Below are positions 11,701-21,960 of a stretch of 64,000 nucleotides of DNA, in pieces; position 1 is the stretch's first letter; every line of letters starts with the position of its first letter. Position numbers and translations under genes: made by a program. This stretch comes from Strongylocentrotus droebachiensis (Eukaryota > Echinodermata > Echinoidea > Camarodonta > Strongylocentrotidae). The notes beneath the pieces were generated by a model. The model made no database searches. It had not been told where the DNA came from and was given only the letters and a program-made list of their open reading frames with translations. The stretch covers positions 186,001 to 250,000 of the forward strand of contig JAVYIG010001821.1 of assembly GCA_035222895.1 (NCBI GenBank), in the 5' to 3' direction.

Positions 11701-14700
11701 CCACCCAACAACCCCCTTCTCTTTTTTACTCCCACTCCTCCTCTCTCAGACTCTTACCAGCTCTCCTCTCTTTCACCCCCCGTTTCTTTTGTTTCCCTTT
11801 CACACTTTTGTTTTTCTTTCCTTTTCTTTCTTTTCTTTCTTTTCCTTTCTTTCCTCTCCTCCCTCTTTTTCTTTTTTCTCTTTCTTTCTTCTCTTTTCTT
11901 TCCTTTCTTTTCCTTTCTTTCCTTTCTTTTCCTTTCTTTCTTTCCCTTTCCCTCTCTTTTTTCCCTCTCTTTTTTTCCCTCTCTTTTTTTCCCTCTCTTG
12001 CTTTCCCTCTCTTTTTTTCCCTCTCTTTTTTTCCCTCCCCTTTTTCTCTTTTTCCCGACGGCAGCGCAATTTTACCGACAATATCCTGACAGGTGGGGGG
12101 GTGTCGCACCCCCCCACACCCCCCCTTTGGCGACGCCCCTGCTGACAATCAATGTTGAATGTCAGAAGATTATGGCCTGAACTATCAGAGAGTCTGGGCC
12201 TACAGATTTTTAAGTTTTCATAAGCACACATTTTGAGACTGTATGATACTCGACTTATAGACCATGTTGACCAAGGTTAAACCGCTTCTGTACCTGTTAT
12301 CAATATAAATTATTATCTCAAACAAAATGCTCGTCCTCCAACCGTGAAATGTATATTATTTCCAAACTCTTTCACAGAGAATCTGTTAAGTGACTGGGGT
12401 TACGCGACATGGACTCTTGCTCGTCAGAAAGAGAAGTTTGTATTAAACAATGGCGTCGTCACGGTCAAAGAGGCTGGAATATACTTCATCTATAGCCAGG
12501 TAAATATAAATATCTTTATACTGAAGGAATGTTTCAGCTTCAGCTTCAGCTTTTATTTTCATTCCCGAAAGAACAATCATCATAAAAGATCATCAAATCG
12601 AGGCGTACATTAATATAATGCATTTTGCAATCATTAGTCGAATCGCAAATGTAAGCTCAGTTTAGAGGAAAACTGTAAAAACGGAGGGATTGTGAAGCAG
12701 GGCTTGTGGAATTTCGATCCTCAAATAATAAAAGTTATGAATTTATAGTTATAAATGTTAGATGATTAAAAGGATTTTAGTTTGCTCTTTTCATCAATGA
12801 TTCGGACTTGTTTTTTCAGAGTCGATGTAAATTATGAAGCACATGTGTATTGCATTTCTAATCCAATCCAATTAAATTAAGATAGTAAAAACTCTTCAAA
12901 ACACTATCTTACTATGATTTTCAAAGGGCTCTTGCAGTTCAGTCCTTCATACCTAATTGTGTTCCACAATGTATAAGAACCGCCTAAACAATTCTTAATA
13001 CGCTTAGAAAAACACCAGTTGAGCAACTATAAATTTATTACAATCCATGCTCTACCGAAATAAGTGGGAATATTGAACTGGTGCACAGTATAACAGTCTT
13101 CGTTATTTTACAATCCGGTTGACCTAATGATTACGAGGCCAAAAAGAAAACTATAGGTGTACTTTCGGTCTGATGTGTATTTGATCTCGTCGACAAAATG
13201 GGCTAGTGAACCCTCTTTTTTTAATGTCAATCTGGCGAAAGCATAAGTACATTAATATTTAATAAAGAAATATCACCAGAAACAGATTATTCAATCTTTT
13301 GTTTAAAACTGTAAGTTCCCTGTAAGTTAGCGAGAGCGTAAAAACATTAGTTCAACATAATACAGAGATAGAAGTGAAACAAGTCAGTCAGAACTTATCA
13401 TCTTTGAACTTTAACAGGGCATGAACAATTAGATTCAAAACAGTTATTTCACCTTCGATAAACATCAATGTGGTATGTATGAATTTGTACCATTGTTAAA
13501 TGCAGGGGCGGTAGCAAATGACACTGAGAAATGAGAATACCATAACAATCAAACAAAATACTTGATAGTCTGCTGTGGTTTGATGAGTCATTATACTGAT
13601 CAGACAAAGACAAAAGAGATCAGAATATGTAGAATAATAGAACAAAAAATTGAAGATCTATCAATCTACTTTCATTTCTGTTTATTCACAATCGTTTATT
13701 TTTAACTTCTAAATTAGTATTATGTGAATACTTAAGTTCATAAGTTCATAAGTTAAGTTCATTTTATTTCCATTTCTCGTATAAAAATACATTTAACAAT
13801 ACATTATACATATAAGCCAATATATAAATATACATACAAAGAATATGGAGGAGCCAGCAGAGGCCATTGGCCTTTTAAAGGCTGGGCTCTAGTGTCCTCA
13901 GATAATAATACAAAGTAAAGAGAAAATAAACAATGGGTAGTAAATAAATAAACAAATGAGTACAGGCTAATTAAATTAAACATACGATAGGAATTCCTTC
14001 ATTAAATAGTTCTTGTATTTATGTTTAAATGAGGCAATAATTCATATTTTAATTGGGACTACTGATCATTTGAGCATTATTCTGCTGAAAATTACTGCCG
14101 ATAAAGGGCTCAAACTTCCATTATCGAATAGTTAAGCGATGGTAATGGCTCCAGAATCAATTTTCTGACAGAAACTCACTTTGTTGTTATGATTTTGATG
14201 ATTTTTTTTTCTCGAAAATATGACAGAAAAATGACATACCCTTTCTTGTTTGTGAGGTCATAAACAAAACAAAATTATAATTGTCTACTGATTTGTATCT
14301 TGTTATGAAAGCGATTGTTATATTGACGAACGTTTGTGTTGTTGGAATTATTTATAATGATTCGTGTCAATAACTCCATTTGTAATCCATGGATATCAGT
14401 TATATGAAAAGCGACATAAAGCAAAAGTTAGGGAACATTTCAAAGAAAGAAAGTGACCCGAAAAATATACTCAACATACAGGGCGTCGTGGAAAACCACC
14501 AAATTTGTGAAATGTGCCACCCTGTATAAATATCAGAAATAAATAAATAATAAATAAATAAATACTAAATACATTATTTGTAAGAATAAAAACACCTATT
14601 CCTAATTATAATAGTATCAATCCTTAGGACTTTATCTGTTTCGTCTTCCACAGGTACAATTTTTCGACGATGATCGTTACACGGGGCACGCCATTACGAT

Positions 14701-14899
14701 CAACGAACAACCGACATTTAAATGCGCCGAAAGTCCGCCGCTGCGTCCTCGCAACATGCATACCTGTTACGTGGGTGGACTAGCCTACCTTCATCGAGAT
14801 TCACGGGTAGCTGTCCACCTGGCTTTCTCTCAACGATGGGTCAATATGCACAGTGACAGCGCATACTTCGGCATGTATAAAGCCGCAAGTTTTTCATAG
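2741..14899 (+). CDS. Ectodysplasin-A-like TNF-superfamily ligand, 3' part of a split gene
   Basis: Joined exons 5590-5661, 12378-12499 and 14654-14899 read in one frame (phases 1-1, 1-0, 0-stop) and give about 145 residues of TNF homology domain. Seen: an opening AYVHFVGN strand, SDWGYATW, the core GIYFIYSQ strand, a cysteine pair in TFKC and HTCYVGGLAYL, and a closing SAYFGMYKA strand before the stop. From my knowledge of the family the order and spacing match vertebrate ectodysplasin A (AVVHL, NDWSRI, GTYFIYSQ, FLQC, NTCYTAG, FFGAIRL), better than TNF or FasL. Such ligands form trimers that bind TNF-receptor-family receptors such as EDAR, usually after furin release. The 5' end (cytoplasmic tail, membrane segment, any collagen-like stalk) was not found and probably lies left of position 1. 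The exon at 2741-2776 is tentative. Introns carry a hAT element and LINE debris. Sure of the TNF domain; EDA subgroup likely but needs a tree. Confidence 0.85.
2936..3222 (-). mobile_element. tRNA-derived SINE, minus strand
   Basis: Read on the minus strand: GTCGTGGACGAGTGGATACG (box A-like TGGACGAGTGG), GGTCAGCGGTTCGAGTACCG (box B GGTTCGAGTAC), then a body including CAGGAATTCCTTC in the plus orientation, GCGCTTTGAG, and a 3' (ATT)n tail at 2938-2958. A classic pol III SINE layout of about 285 bp, almost complete. Confidence 0.85.
4207..4376 (+). mobile_element. Solo copy related to the hAT-borne array
   Basis: GCGCGTAGCTAGG, TTATTTTAGGGGGGCGAGG, then GCGAAGCGCGGAAGCTTTG, TTATTAGAGAAAGAAGAC and TTGTACCGTT repeat the order seen at 8917-9110. 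It probably is the 5' end of the same transposon family, without amplification. Confidence 0.6.
4858..5118 (+). mobile_element. LINE fragment: reverse transcriptase C-terminus and 3' tail
   Basis: An open stretch ending TAA at 4999-5001 reads KTYGERSFAHAAPVLRNSLI then IETFKSALRSHLLKR. This is the usual C-terminal end of CR1/Jockey-type reverse transcriptases (GERSF...P.LWNSLP...TFKS.LK.HL). The tail ends GCGCTATGCGAGAATGG and AATCATTATTAG. Heavily 5' truncated; intronic. Confidence 0.7.
5590..5661 (+). CDS. EDA-like ligand, exon opening the TNF homology domain
   Basis: Acceptor CCTTACAG|GA and donor ACTC|GTAAGT bound a 72-nt open exon, phase 1 on both sides. It reads ESPPQLESAYVHFVGN then VSSLVDT. 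AYVHFVGN is the typical first beta strand of a TNF homology domain (compare AVVHLQG in ectodysplasin). The last base C joins AG of the next exon to make a glutamine codon, so the frame continues without a stop. Confidence 0.8.
5662..8437. other. EDA-like gene intron, left of hAT element
   Basis: AT-rich, with C or G runs at 6223-6237 and 6691-6704 and an (AAT)n stretch at 6266-6330. The 79-codon frame at 7042 has no recognisable content. A single TTTTCGAA-family end is near 7900. Confidence 0.5.
8540..8818 (+). mobile_element. Probable non-LTR retrotransposon 3' tail, nested in hAT element
   Basis: The stretch ends CAATAAATTTGAATATGATA with repeats of GAATAT, after a T-rich untranslated-like region. 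This resembles the tails of CR1-like LINEs elsewhere in the window. No coding part is left. Confidence 0.4.
8917..9110 (+). mobile_element. Second hAT-like 5' end and founder copy of the array
   Basis: CAGGCGCGGAGCTAGG at 8917-8932 looks like another hAT terminus. The downstream sequence TTATTTTAGGG, CGCGCGAAGCGCGGAAGCTT and GTACCGTTTTCGACT is the first monomer of the array that follows. A related solo copy is at 4207-4376. No matching right end was found. Confidence 0.45.
9110..11420 (+). repeat. Tandem array of ~100-125-bp monomers with higher-order ~651-bp unit
   Basis: Each monomer has a C-run, the hairpin CGCGCGAAGCGCG, then GAAGCTTTGACGTTTC, AATTATTAGAGAAAG, CGATTCGT, GTACCGTT and CGACTC. 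One monomer class (starting GAAGTTTTCCCCTTCCGCGC) recurs at about 9662, 10001, 10315, 10652, 10965 and 11298, with alternating spacings of about 339, 314, 337, 313 and 333. Alternate copies are the more alike: 10001 and 10652 share the short form with GGAAGGCGGTTCCTCG. Short ORFs here are by-products. Confidence 0.9.
11740..12055 (+). repeat. ~300-bp polypyrimidine (TTTCC)n tract
   Basis: Almost only C and T on the plus strand, in degenerate CTTTCCTTTT and CCCTCTCTTTTTTT units. Several ORFs of 139-179 codons on both strands come from this low-complexity tract and are not genes. It abuts the right end of the hAT element and could form triplex DNA. Confidence 0.85.
12378..12499 (+). CDS. EDA-like ligand, central TNF homology domain exon
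   Basis: Acceptor TTTCACAG|AG and donor AGCCAG|GTAAAT bound 122 nt (phase 1 in, phase 0 out). The product contains NLLSDWGYATWTLAR, then FVLNNGVVTVKEAG and IYFIYSQ. The G-x-Y-F-I-Y-S-Q strand is the strongest TNF-superfamily signature, and SDW.....W corresponds to NDWSRITM in ectodysplasin. The acceptor lies 236 bp after the right end of the hAT element (8438-12141), so the insertion left the splice site intact. Confidence 0.9.
12500..14653. other. EDA-like gene, last intron
   Basis: AT-rich. Apart from the possible LINE tail at 13737-13925 nothing identifiable was seen. The donor is CAG|GTAAAT; no alternative donor 6 nt downstream. Confidence 0.5.
13737..13925 (-). mobile_element. Possible LINE 3' end
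   Basis: Starts with AAGTTCAT direct repeats, then AT-rich sequence and a GC-rich block GGCCTTTTAAAGGCTGGGCT. The layout is like the inverted LINE tail at 48512-48660 (GGGGCCAGATAATAGC...CCTAACCCC). No coding remains. Confidence 0.35.
14654..14899 (+). CDS. EDA-like ligand, last coding exon
   Basis: Acceptor TCTTCCACAG|GTAC, phase 0, 81 codons then TAG at 14897-14899. The product runs from VQFFDDDRYTGHAITI through FKCAES, MHTCYVGGLAYLHRDSRVAV and INM-like WVNMHSDS to AYFGMYKAASFS. The two cysteines (exon residues 24 and 38), the G-L-A-Y-L strand and the final Y-F-G-M strand line up with the end of ectodysplasin. The protein ends a few residues after the last beta strand, as usual for the family. 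A possible polyadenylation signal AATAAA is at 15161-15166. Confidence 0.9.
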   Translation, partial: VQFFDDDRYTGHAITINEQPTFKCAESPPLRPRNMHTCYVGGLAYLHRDSRVAVHLAFSQRWVNMHSDSAYFGMYKAASFS

Positions 14900-17800
14900 G
14901 AACAGTGATGTATTACTGAAATGGGATTATGTTTCGGTTATGAGAAATTACCTTACTCTGTCGTTTTGTTTAAAAGGTAAATCAAATCAAATGAAATTGA
15001 TGTACTAGGGCGAAAGACCACAGTAAATATTATGATACATAAATATTTTAAATATAATAATTTGCACAAACCGTCATTAATGACAGACAAAAAATAGTTT
15101 TTGCAATGAACATTTTTTTCTTCTATTTGCTCTATGAATTCCAAATTGAATGTGTCCCAAAATAAAGTCAGATTTTGTGAATTTTCATTCAAACAAAAAC
15201 CATCATTGATAACTGAGAAAATACTTCTGCAATCAGTAGTCTGTTTTTATTCGCTCTATACAAACTAATATGTCCAACGAAATAATGAGGCACCTCGGAT
15301 TGAGAGAAACAAAATGGTCCAAGATTTTTGTTTTATTACATTTATCAAATCTTTACCGCAATACATTTAATTGAGCCACGACTTAGGAAATGATGCATGT
15401 TTTAAAGATAAAGATATAAGTAAACATCACAAAGTAAAGGCAATGTGAGTCTGATACAATCAACAATATTAAAAAGAAGTGGGTAAAAATTTGCTCAGCA
15501 CGAGGTTAATTATGTATTCAACCAACTTTGGGAATTTTCTTTTCTGAACTTGAAGAATAAGTTGTCCAATAAGAGTAGAAGTATAAAATATTACTTAACA
15601 ATGAGCAAAATATCACATTCCCATTGCAAAGTTGGATGGATATCCTAATGGCTCATTTTACTCGGCATTTTTAAGAATTAAATAATACTGATATACACCT
15701 TCAAAAATCTCCGTCTATCTTCTGTTAGCGACTCTTTATCTTAGAAACATTGTCGCTTTGATTATCTTATAACATTTGACTACACCTTCAGTATAGGGAT
15801 TCAAATCACATTATCGTGTAAACCGAGATTATAAACTTGAATGTTTAGACCATCAAAATGTTTCTAATAAGCAAAATCTAGTAACGATCTGCCCCCTAGA
15901 CCTAAACCTCCTAGAACCCCCTGTTCGACCTCCAGCGACGCCGGGGAGTTGTCCGTATCAAATTGAAGAGGATTCGGTCAAACTAGATAGACCGCGGGTG
16001 AAAGCAGCGTGCAGATACGTATTTCTATAACGTGTGTGTGTGTGATCGTAAAAATAACAGTAATTGTGCCAAAATCTGACGTATCTATCCTTTTAAGTGA
16101 AAAACAAACCCAAGTAGTCATTATCTGTTACTAAAACGGTAAGAGGAACTCATAAGAAATGCATTTGGTCCAGTTTTTAGTCACCAACTTAACATTAATT
16201 TTTGTTCAAAGGATTTTCAGTTTAATACCTACATGTATACCCCAATGCGCACGGGACCTATTCTACTAATGATCAAGTTTATTTTATCTAAAATTGTCAA
16301 AGTGTTGGGTAAAATTTTGGGGCGATGTTCTTGCTCAACAAGGGTAACATTTTGCCCAATTATCATGCTCATCTTTTACTTCAAATTTACAACAAATTGG
16401 TCGGACACGCAATTGCTCTCACGTTGGTCGCTTTTTAACCCAAGACATTTTTTTTTACAGTGAATTGTTGTAATTATCCATGTGACTGGAAATTCACATA
16501 CTTATCATAAGGTTTACTTCATTCAGAATAATTAAACATTAATGTTAAGTGATTTTTTTTTTTTTTTTTTTATTTTATTTGTTGTAGTTATATTGCTGTG
16601 ATCATGCTTTCATTTTGTCAAAATGATGATTTCAGAAATCAGGTTTCTTGGGCTACTTGTGATGGTATCCTTTTGGTCAAGAAGCTGTTTCGAAAGGTTG
16701 AGTTAGGGAAGGAAAAAAAATTGTAACCTTAAACATAAACATGGTACATGATGTCACATTTTCTTTCAAGTATATTGTCTTGAGTGACATACAAATAGTG
16801 CAGATATAACACCAGGAAGAAAATAATCAGCAACAATGCCAGTAGCGCCTAATAAATTCACAAACAAAATTCACAAAATATTGATCATTACAAAACTATT
16901 TTAGCGTATCCGGTTTCATGACACGTTGTAAAGTAGTCTGTTTGTTTGAACATGCTGCATATCGATTAGGGTTAAATCTGATTATGATTAATAAAATACA
17001 AAATTGCAAATATCTATTGTGAGAGAAATAGTGATATATGTCAAATTTGGTGTTTAATACAAAAATAGTTGTTAAAAGGTCTTCATGTTTGTTACTTTTC
17101 TGATCGTTAAAAAATTACGTAGAATATATACAGTTAACAAGTTGTGTAACTTTTGTGTAACTATGTGAAAAATGTATTCGTCTTGATTTATGTTTCTTGA
17201 TAATGTGACGTATTAAAGCTTACATGCACCCTAGAAGAGTATGCACAATTTAGTTGTTAACTGTAGATAGGGCCTACCTCATTCTTATGAATTTGTCTTC
17301 CTTTCTGATAGTTTCACTTCGTTTTCTTAAAATAATCACCATGATCTAAATTGTTATTTCTATCAATAAGCTTGTCAGCATCTTCGTGTATATAAATGTT
17401 CAGTTGTTTTTACTCTGCACCTGATTTTGTATTTGTAAATACATAACACAAAATTAATGTTGAAATGACGAGTAGTTTCAGAATCTACAGAAACTGTGTA
17501 TTTTTGTAAAAAGTATCGTTGTATATTTGTGTAAATACTACCATTAATGACTGTAGTACTATCATTTTTTGTTTTGTTTTGTTGTTGCTTTTATACGAGT
17601 AGCACTTCATCATTTTACCATTTTTACCTTGATGTACAGAAAATATTCCCCTAATTATTGAATGCCTTGGAATGACTTTAAAACTTGTAATTCAGTCATA
17701 TTATACTAAATTGGGATTATACTACGATATAAAAAAACACAATTTTTACTTCTATTTGTAGGCAACATGTAGCTCAAAATATATTAAAAAAATATGAGGA

Positions 17801-17904
17801 AATGACATGGTTACAAAGGGGATAACTTTGTTATGTATTTAAATGTGAAACTATTGTTATGGGCATGATAATGCGTGGGCCCTATTTATAAGTAATTCGC
17901 TTCT

Positions 17905-18010
17905 TTGTGGTCCTGACCATATATTTGCTTTGTAATTTGTATTTTTTATGTATTCTATTTTCTTTTGCATGTTTTGCTTTTACATGTATATGGTCTAATA
18001 AATTCAATTC
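17905..18010 (+). mobile_element. Possible LINE 3' tail
   Basis: T-rich sequence ending TATATGGTCTAATAAATTCA followed by TTCAATCATG, resembling the tails at 8540-8818 and 49980-50110. No coding remains. Confidence 0.35.
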
Positions 18011-19494
18011 AATCATGTGTGCATCTACATTTAGTACTTTCCGATGCAAACTTTGCAATTTAAGCAGCTGTTCATTTCTGTATATATTTCTGAAATATGC
18101 ATGATATAAAGATTAAGATTTTGACACGATAGCGTGAAATAGAAGGTACAAAATGCATATTAAAAAATTGCTAATATAGTGAATATTGATTTTCATTGTC
18201 ATTAGTTTAATTCACAGGATATCACGTTGTTTATAGCAATCGTTGAGGCTAAACAAATAAATGTTGATTACTTTTTTTGGTAAAAGAAATTAAACGTTTA
18301 TAGTGTTCCTTCATCATCGCTGTTATGTTTTACGTTGTGTGTGTTTTATGGAAAGGGAGGTTCAATACATTGAAAAATACTCACAAACTTTCAACAGCTG
18401 AATATAAACTCAATATCAAAAGGACTGAGAACGACGACGTTTCCAACATGGCAGATTAATACTCTTAACTTGCGGACTTAAACATACATACATAAATCAT
18501 ATAAAAATTACTATCAACGCGATTGCGCAAAATGTTACATTCTGAGTTATATTTTCGCAATTTCTACTAGATTGATGGCTTCCTCTTTTCACATAACCAT
18601 CCAGCTGAGGATGAAATATACATGTACGATCAGAGAAGATCTATTGAAACTAGAATATCAATCATTCTATACATCTTAAATTCCTTTAATATGAATAATG
18701 ATCTCCAGGTAAACCTCACAAAGGCATTTATGTTGTGCACACTTGTCGTAATAAATACACAGGAGGGCTATCTTTCCCTTCGTCACAATTTACTTTCAAA
18801 ATGACATTTATACTGCTCAATAGAATGATCACCATTGAGGCAGTTGCTTCCTGAGTAACATTGTTAGTTGTTACGACTTGAAATGAAATAAATCTTTTCT
18901 ATTTATCTGAAAAGAATTAATTACTTCCAAGGAAATAAACCTGAACAAGACTCACAAGCGAAGACTTGATCCAACAAACCGTCGTCTGTTCTAAGATATA
19001 ATCCAGTATCAATCTTTGTCGTTCTTAGCTGACTTCTAGAGCTCAAATCCTTTTCCGCTTCATCTGTTGGTGTCTGTCAGAGTTTTAAAACCACAAATTC
19101 ATATTTTGTAAAACTCTTCAGCAAATTATCATATGTTACTATTTGTGTAGTGTTTCGAAGAAAAGCTTCTCTCATTGAAATAAGTTATGAGTCATGCCAT
19201 CGTAATCTACGTTTAAGGTCCGGTTTCTTATTGAAAACCCTCGAAGGGGGAAAACCAAAATGATGTGCTCTAATTCAACACCTTCAATTCAAATATAGGC
19301 CTTAAACCACTGCCTACTGGAACCCAATGCATGGCCCTGTATAAAGCCTATGGGAATGAATGAATCCGGTAGTCAGCGGCTTAATTTTGGAAGCAATGTG
19401 GTGTTGCAGGAATGAAAGCTATTCCCCAAGTTTTGTACCGATAAGGTACCGATACATGCTTTTCTCCGTTTCGAAACGAAATTAATAATCTTAC

Positions 19495-19700
19495 GCTTGT
19501 TTGAAGTTTGAAGTTTGAGTTTCAAGTTTATTATGCAAAACAAAAAGTACATCAATATCAATATATCAATATAACATTCAAATGTGAATGGTTCGAATTG
19601 AAAGGATAAATGGGACCGGAAAATAGCATTTAATGCTAATCGTGTCTGGTACCACTAACACACAAAAGTATCACAGCAATACATGAGAATGTAATGAATA
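19495..19700 (-). mobile_element. Possible LINE 3' end in inverted orientation
   Basis: Begins with repeated TTTGAAG units then TTTCAAGTTTATTATGCAAA, as in other inverted LINE tails of this window (TTTATTT next to short repeats). No coding remains. Confidence 0.35.
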
Positions 19701-20297
19701 AATATGAATAACTATTGGATACATACTTAAGCTACAAACTATTCTACATCTAGGGTAAATATGTTCTGTGATTCAATACAAAGCTTGTATGACTATTAGT
19801 TTTGTTTAAGAAAATAATTATACATAAATTGATATCTATATTATTTTCGTTAAACCTATGTTGAAAAAAAAATGGTACGAAACCTGTTTATTGGTCCTTA
19901 GAAGTGTAGAAACAAAAATACTTCTTCAAACTTAATAAAAGTTAAGTAGATCAAATAGATTTATGGATGTATTTATGTATCTTCAAAACTAAATAATCTT
20001 ATTCTTTTCGTCAATTCTTCCAAACTTTAAACAACTGCTTCTCTGCTTTTCCTCCATCTTTAACTCAAATCGACTTGATGTCAGGGTAAAATTTGATTGT
20101 AATGATACTAAGAAATTTAAATTGCCGAAGATGATTGGCCGATGCAATTGAGTATTGATACTGAACTTCAGTTGATTTCTCGAGAGTCTTTGCGATCGGG
20201 TCGTTAATCTATAAACAGCAATAGAAGCCTTCTTCTTTATAACATTTGCCCCACCTTTATCGTCTGCATATAAAATGATAACACGGTAGGTCTCTAT

Positions 20298-20378
20298 GAG
20301 AAAGAGAGAGAGAGAGAAAGAAAGAGATAACAAGAGAGAGAGAGCGAGAGAGAGGGAGAGAGAGGGAGAGAGAGAGAG

Positions 20379-20423
<45 letters not shown>
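20298..20423 (+). repeat. (GA)n microsatellite
   Basis: About 125 bp of GAGA repeats with a few interruptions (AAAG, GATA). Confidence 0.9.
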
Positions 20424-20426
<3 letters not shown>

Positions 20427-20875
20427 CAGTTTGTAAAAGTTGTAAAGATAAATTTCTGATAAAGTTTGTGAATGTTAGACCGCTTTCATTTAGTCTACAG
20501 ATAAAATGATAACATCCGCAAATGTTGCGATGAGGGATGGTATATTATTCTGATGAGGTAAACCACTGTTTGTTTATTTGTTGTTGTTTAAAAAAAATCT
20601 TTTTGAACGCTGATGGTTTAAGGTAATAAGATTTGCTCATTCTATCATATTTCAACCTGCCCATTTCGTGATCTTGCAACTCGACATACTGGAGCCGTTA
20701 CAGAAATTTCCAACAAGGGGTGATTTTATTTGTTTACAGGAGTGGGAGAAGGCGGACACCACCCCTGAACCCTATATCAATTTCTGTCTCCTCACTTCTC
20801 TTCCCTCCCCTCCTCTTATTATGGGGCGTTTTGCCTACCCTCCGTCCCGCGTTTCGTATACGCAGGCTATGTAAA
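20424..20875. other. Spacer, no gene seen
   Basis: AT-rich first half. The second half is richer in GC with short overlapping frames on both strands (20668-20937) and no recognisable product; it may be debris of the adjoining repeat. Confidence 0.4.
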
Positions 20876-21690
20876 AGTAGGGGTTCTAGGACACCTACCC
20901 CATGGACATCCACCCCCGGATAACCACCCCCAGGCAACTACCCCTAGGACACCTACCCCCTGGACATCCACCCCCGGATAACCACCCCCAGGCAACTACC
21001 CCTAGGACACCTACCCCCTGGACATCCACGCCCCGGATAACCACCCCCAGGCGACTATACCCCCTATAGGACAACTACCCCCGGGCCATCAACCCCCGGA
21101 CAACTACCCCCTAGGACGACTACCCCCCCCCCCCCCCCGGGACAACTACCGCCCGGACAGCTACCCCCCCCCCACCCCCACCCCCCCCGCCCCAGACAAC
21201 TACCCCTAGGACAACTACCCCCAGACAACTATGCACTACAACCATCCTCTAGGCCAACTGCTCCCTGGACAACTATCCTAGGGGTAGTTGTCTGGGGGTA
21301 GTTGTCCGGGGGTAGTAGCCTATCCGATATGCGTCGGGCTTCATGGCAAGTGTACTAATCGCCTTACGCCCGCGCCGATGTCTGTCTCCATCATACACTT
21401 GCCATAAAGCCCGACGCATGTCGGATAGGCTAGGAGGTGGTTGTCCTAGGGGGTAGATGTCCGGGGGTAGTTGTCCTAGGGGTAGTTGTCTGGGGGTAGT
21501 TGTCCGGGGGTAGTTGTCCTAGGGGGTAATTGTCTGGGGGTAGTTGACCGGGGTGGTTGTCCTGGGTGGTAGTCGTCCTAGAGGGTGGTTGCCCTAAGGA
21601 GTAGTATAGGAGGTAGTTATCCGGGGGTAGTTGACTGGGGGTGGTTATCCGGGGGTGGATGTCCAGGGCGTAGGTGTCCGGATACAAGCA
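20876..21690. repeat. Inverted C-rich/G-rich minisatellite around a 38-bp-arm hairpin
   Basis: Left half (20876-21279): C-rich 13-15-bp units such as GGACAACTACCCC and GGATAACCACCCC, with a 58-bp period at 20888, 20946 and 21004. Right half (21279-21690): the same units inverted (GGGGTAGTTGTCC). Switch point: CAACTATCCTAGGGGTAGTT around 21270-21290. Inside the G-rich half, arms 21317-21354 and 21394-21431 pair over 36 of 38 bases with a 39-base loop. No coding potential; ORFs here follow from the repeat. Confidence 0.9.
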
Positions 21691-21960
21691 GTAGGCGGTC
21701 ATCCCGACAGCACACGAGACCGGCATTATAAACCGACCGGCCTTATAAACCGACAGCCCATAAGATCGGAAACAAAACAAGCTACAGAAAAGAAAAAAGT
21801 CCAAAAAGTCCACTAGATCAACACACCACGAGACTGTAAAAAAAAAATACACACGGGAAAAAAAAAAGTCTGATCCCACGGTGAGCTGTCGGTCTCACTG
21901 ACTGTCGGTCTAATGGAAGTGGCTAAAAGACGACACGAGACTGACATCGTGGGTCTCGTT
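21690..21960. repeat. Imperfect repeats adjoining the inverted minisatellite
   Basis: Contains two near-direct copies of a 17-base stretch, CGGCATTATAAACCGAC and CGGCCTTATAAACCGAC, and several CGACACGAGACTGAC and CTGTCGGTCTCACTGAC segments in both orientations. It may be the edge of the same foldback element. Confidence 0.4.

Larger units (their letters stand above)
8438..12141. mobile_element. Non-autonomous hAT-type DNA transposon with 8-bp target duplication
   Basis: The element begins CAGGGGCGTCGC (8438-8449) and ends with its inverse GCGACGCCCCTG (12130-12141), perfect 12-bp terminal inverted repeats. It is flanked by a perfect 8-bp direct repeat CTGACAAT (8430-8437 and 12142-12149). 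An 8-bp duplication and a CAGGGGCG-type terminus are the hallmarks of hAT elements. No transposase frame was found. Inside are a LINE-like 3' tail, a second hAT-like 5' end at 8917, a tandem array and a long polypyrimidine tract. It lies in an intron of the EDA-like gene. Confidence 0.9.
14900..20297. other. 3' flank of EDA-like gene, no gene seen
   Basis: Includes the 3' untranslated region (candidate AATAAA at 15161). The rest is AT-rich with possible LINE tails at 17905 and 19495 and single repeat ends. Short frames show no family resemblance. Confidence 0.5.

Noticed and set aside
8900..12141. Right terminus for the nested hAT-like end at 8917
   Set aside because: No inverse of CAGGCGCGGAGCTAGG was found before the outer element ends, so no full nested element is claimed.
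11606..12231. ORFs of 139-179 codons, Ser/Phe-rich on one strand and Lys/Glu/Arg-rich on the other
   Set aside because: Low-complexity polypyrimidine/polypurine tract; open on both strands.
20668..21879. Plus and minus ORFs in the C-rich/G-rich inverted repeat
   Set aside because: Follow from the stop-poor repeat units; no family resemblance.
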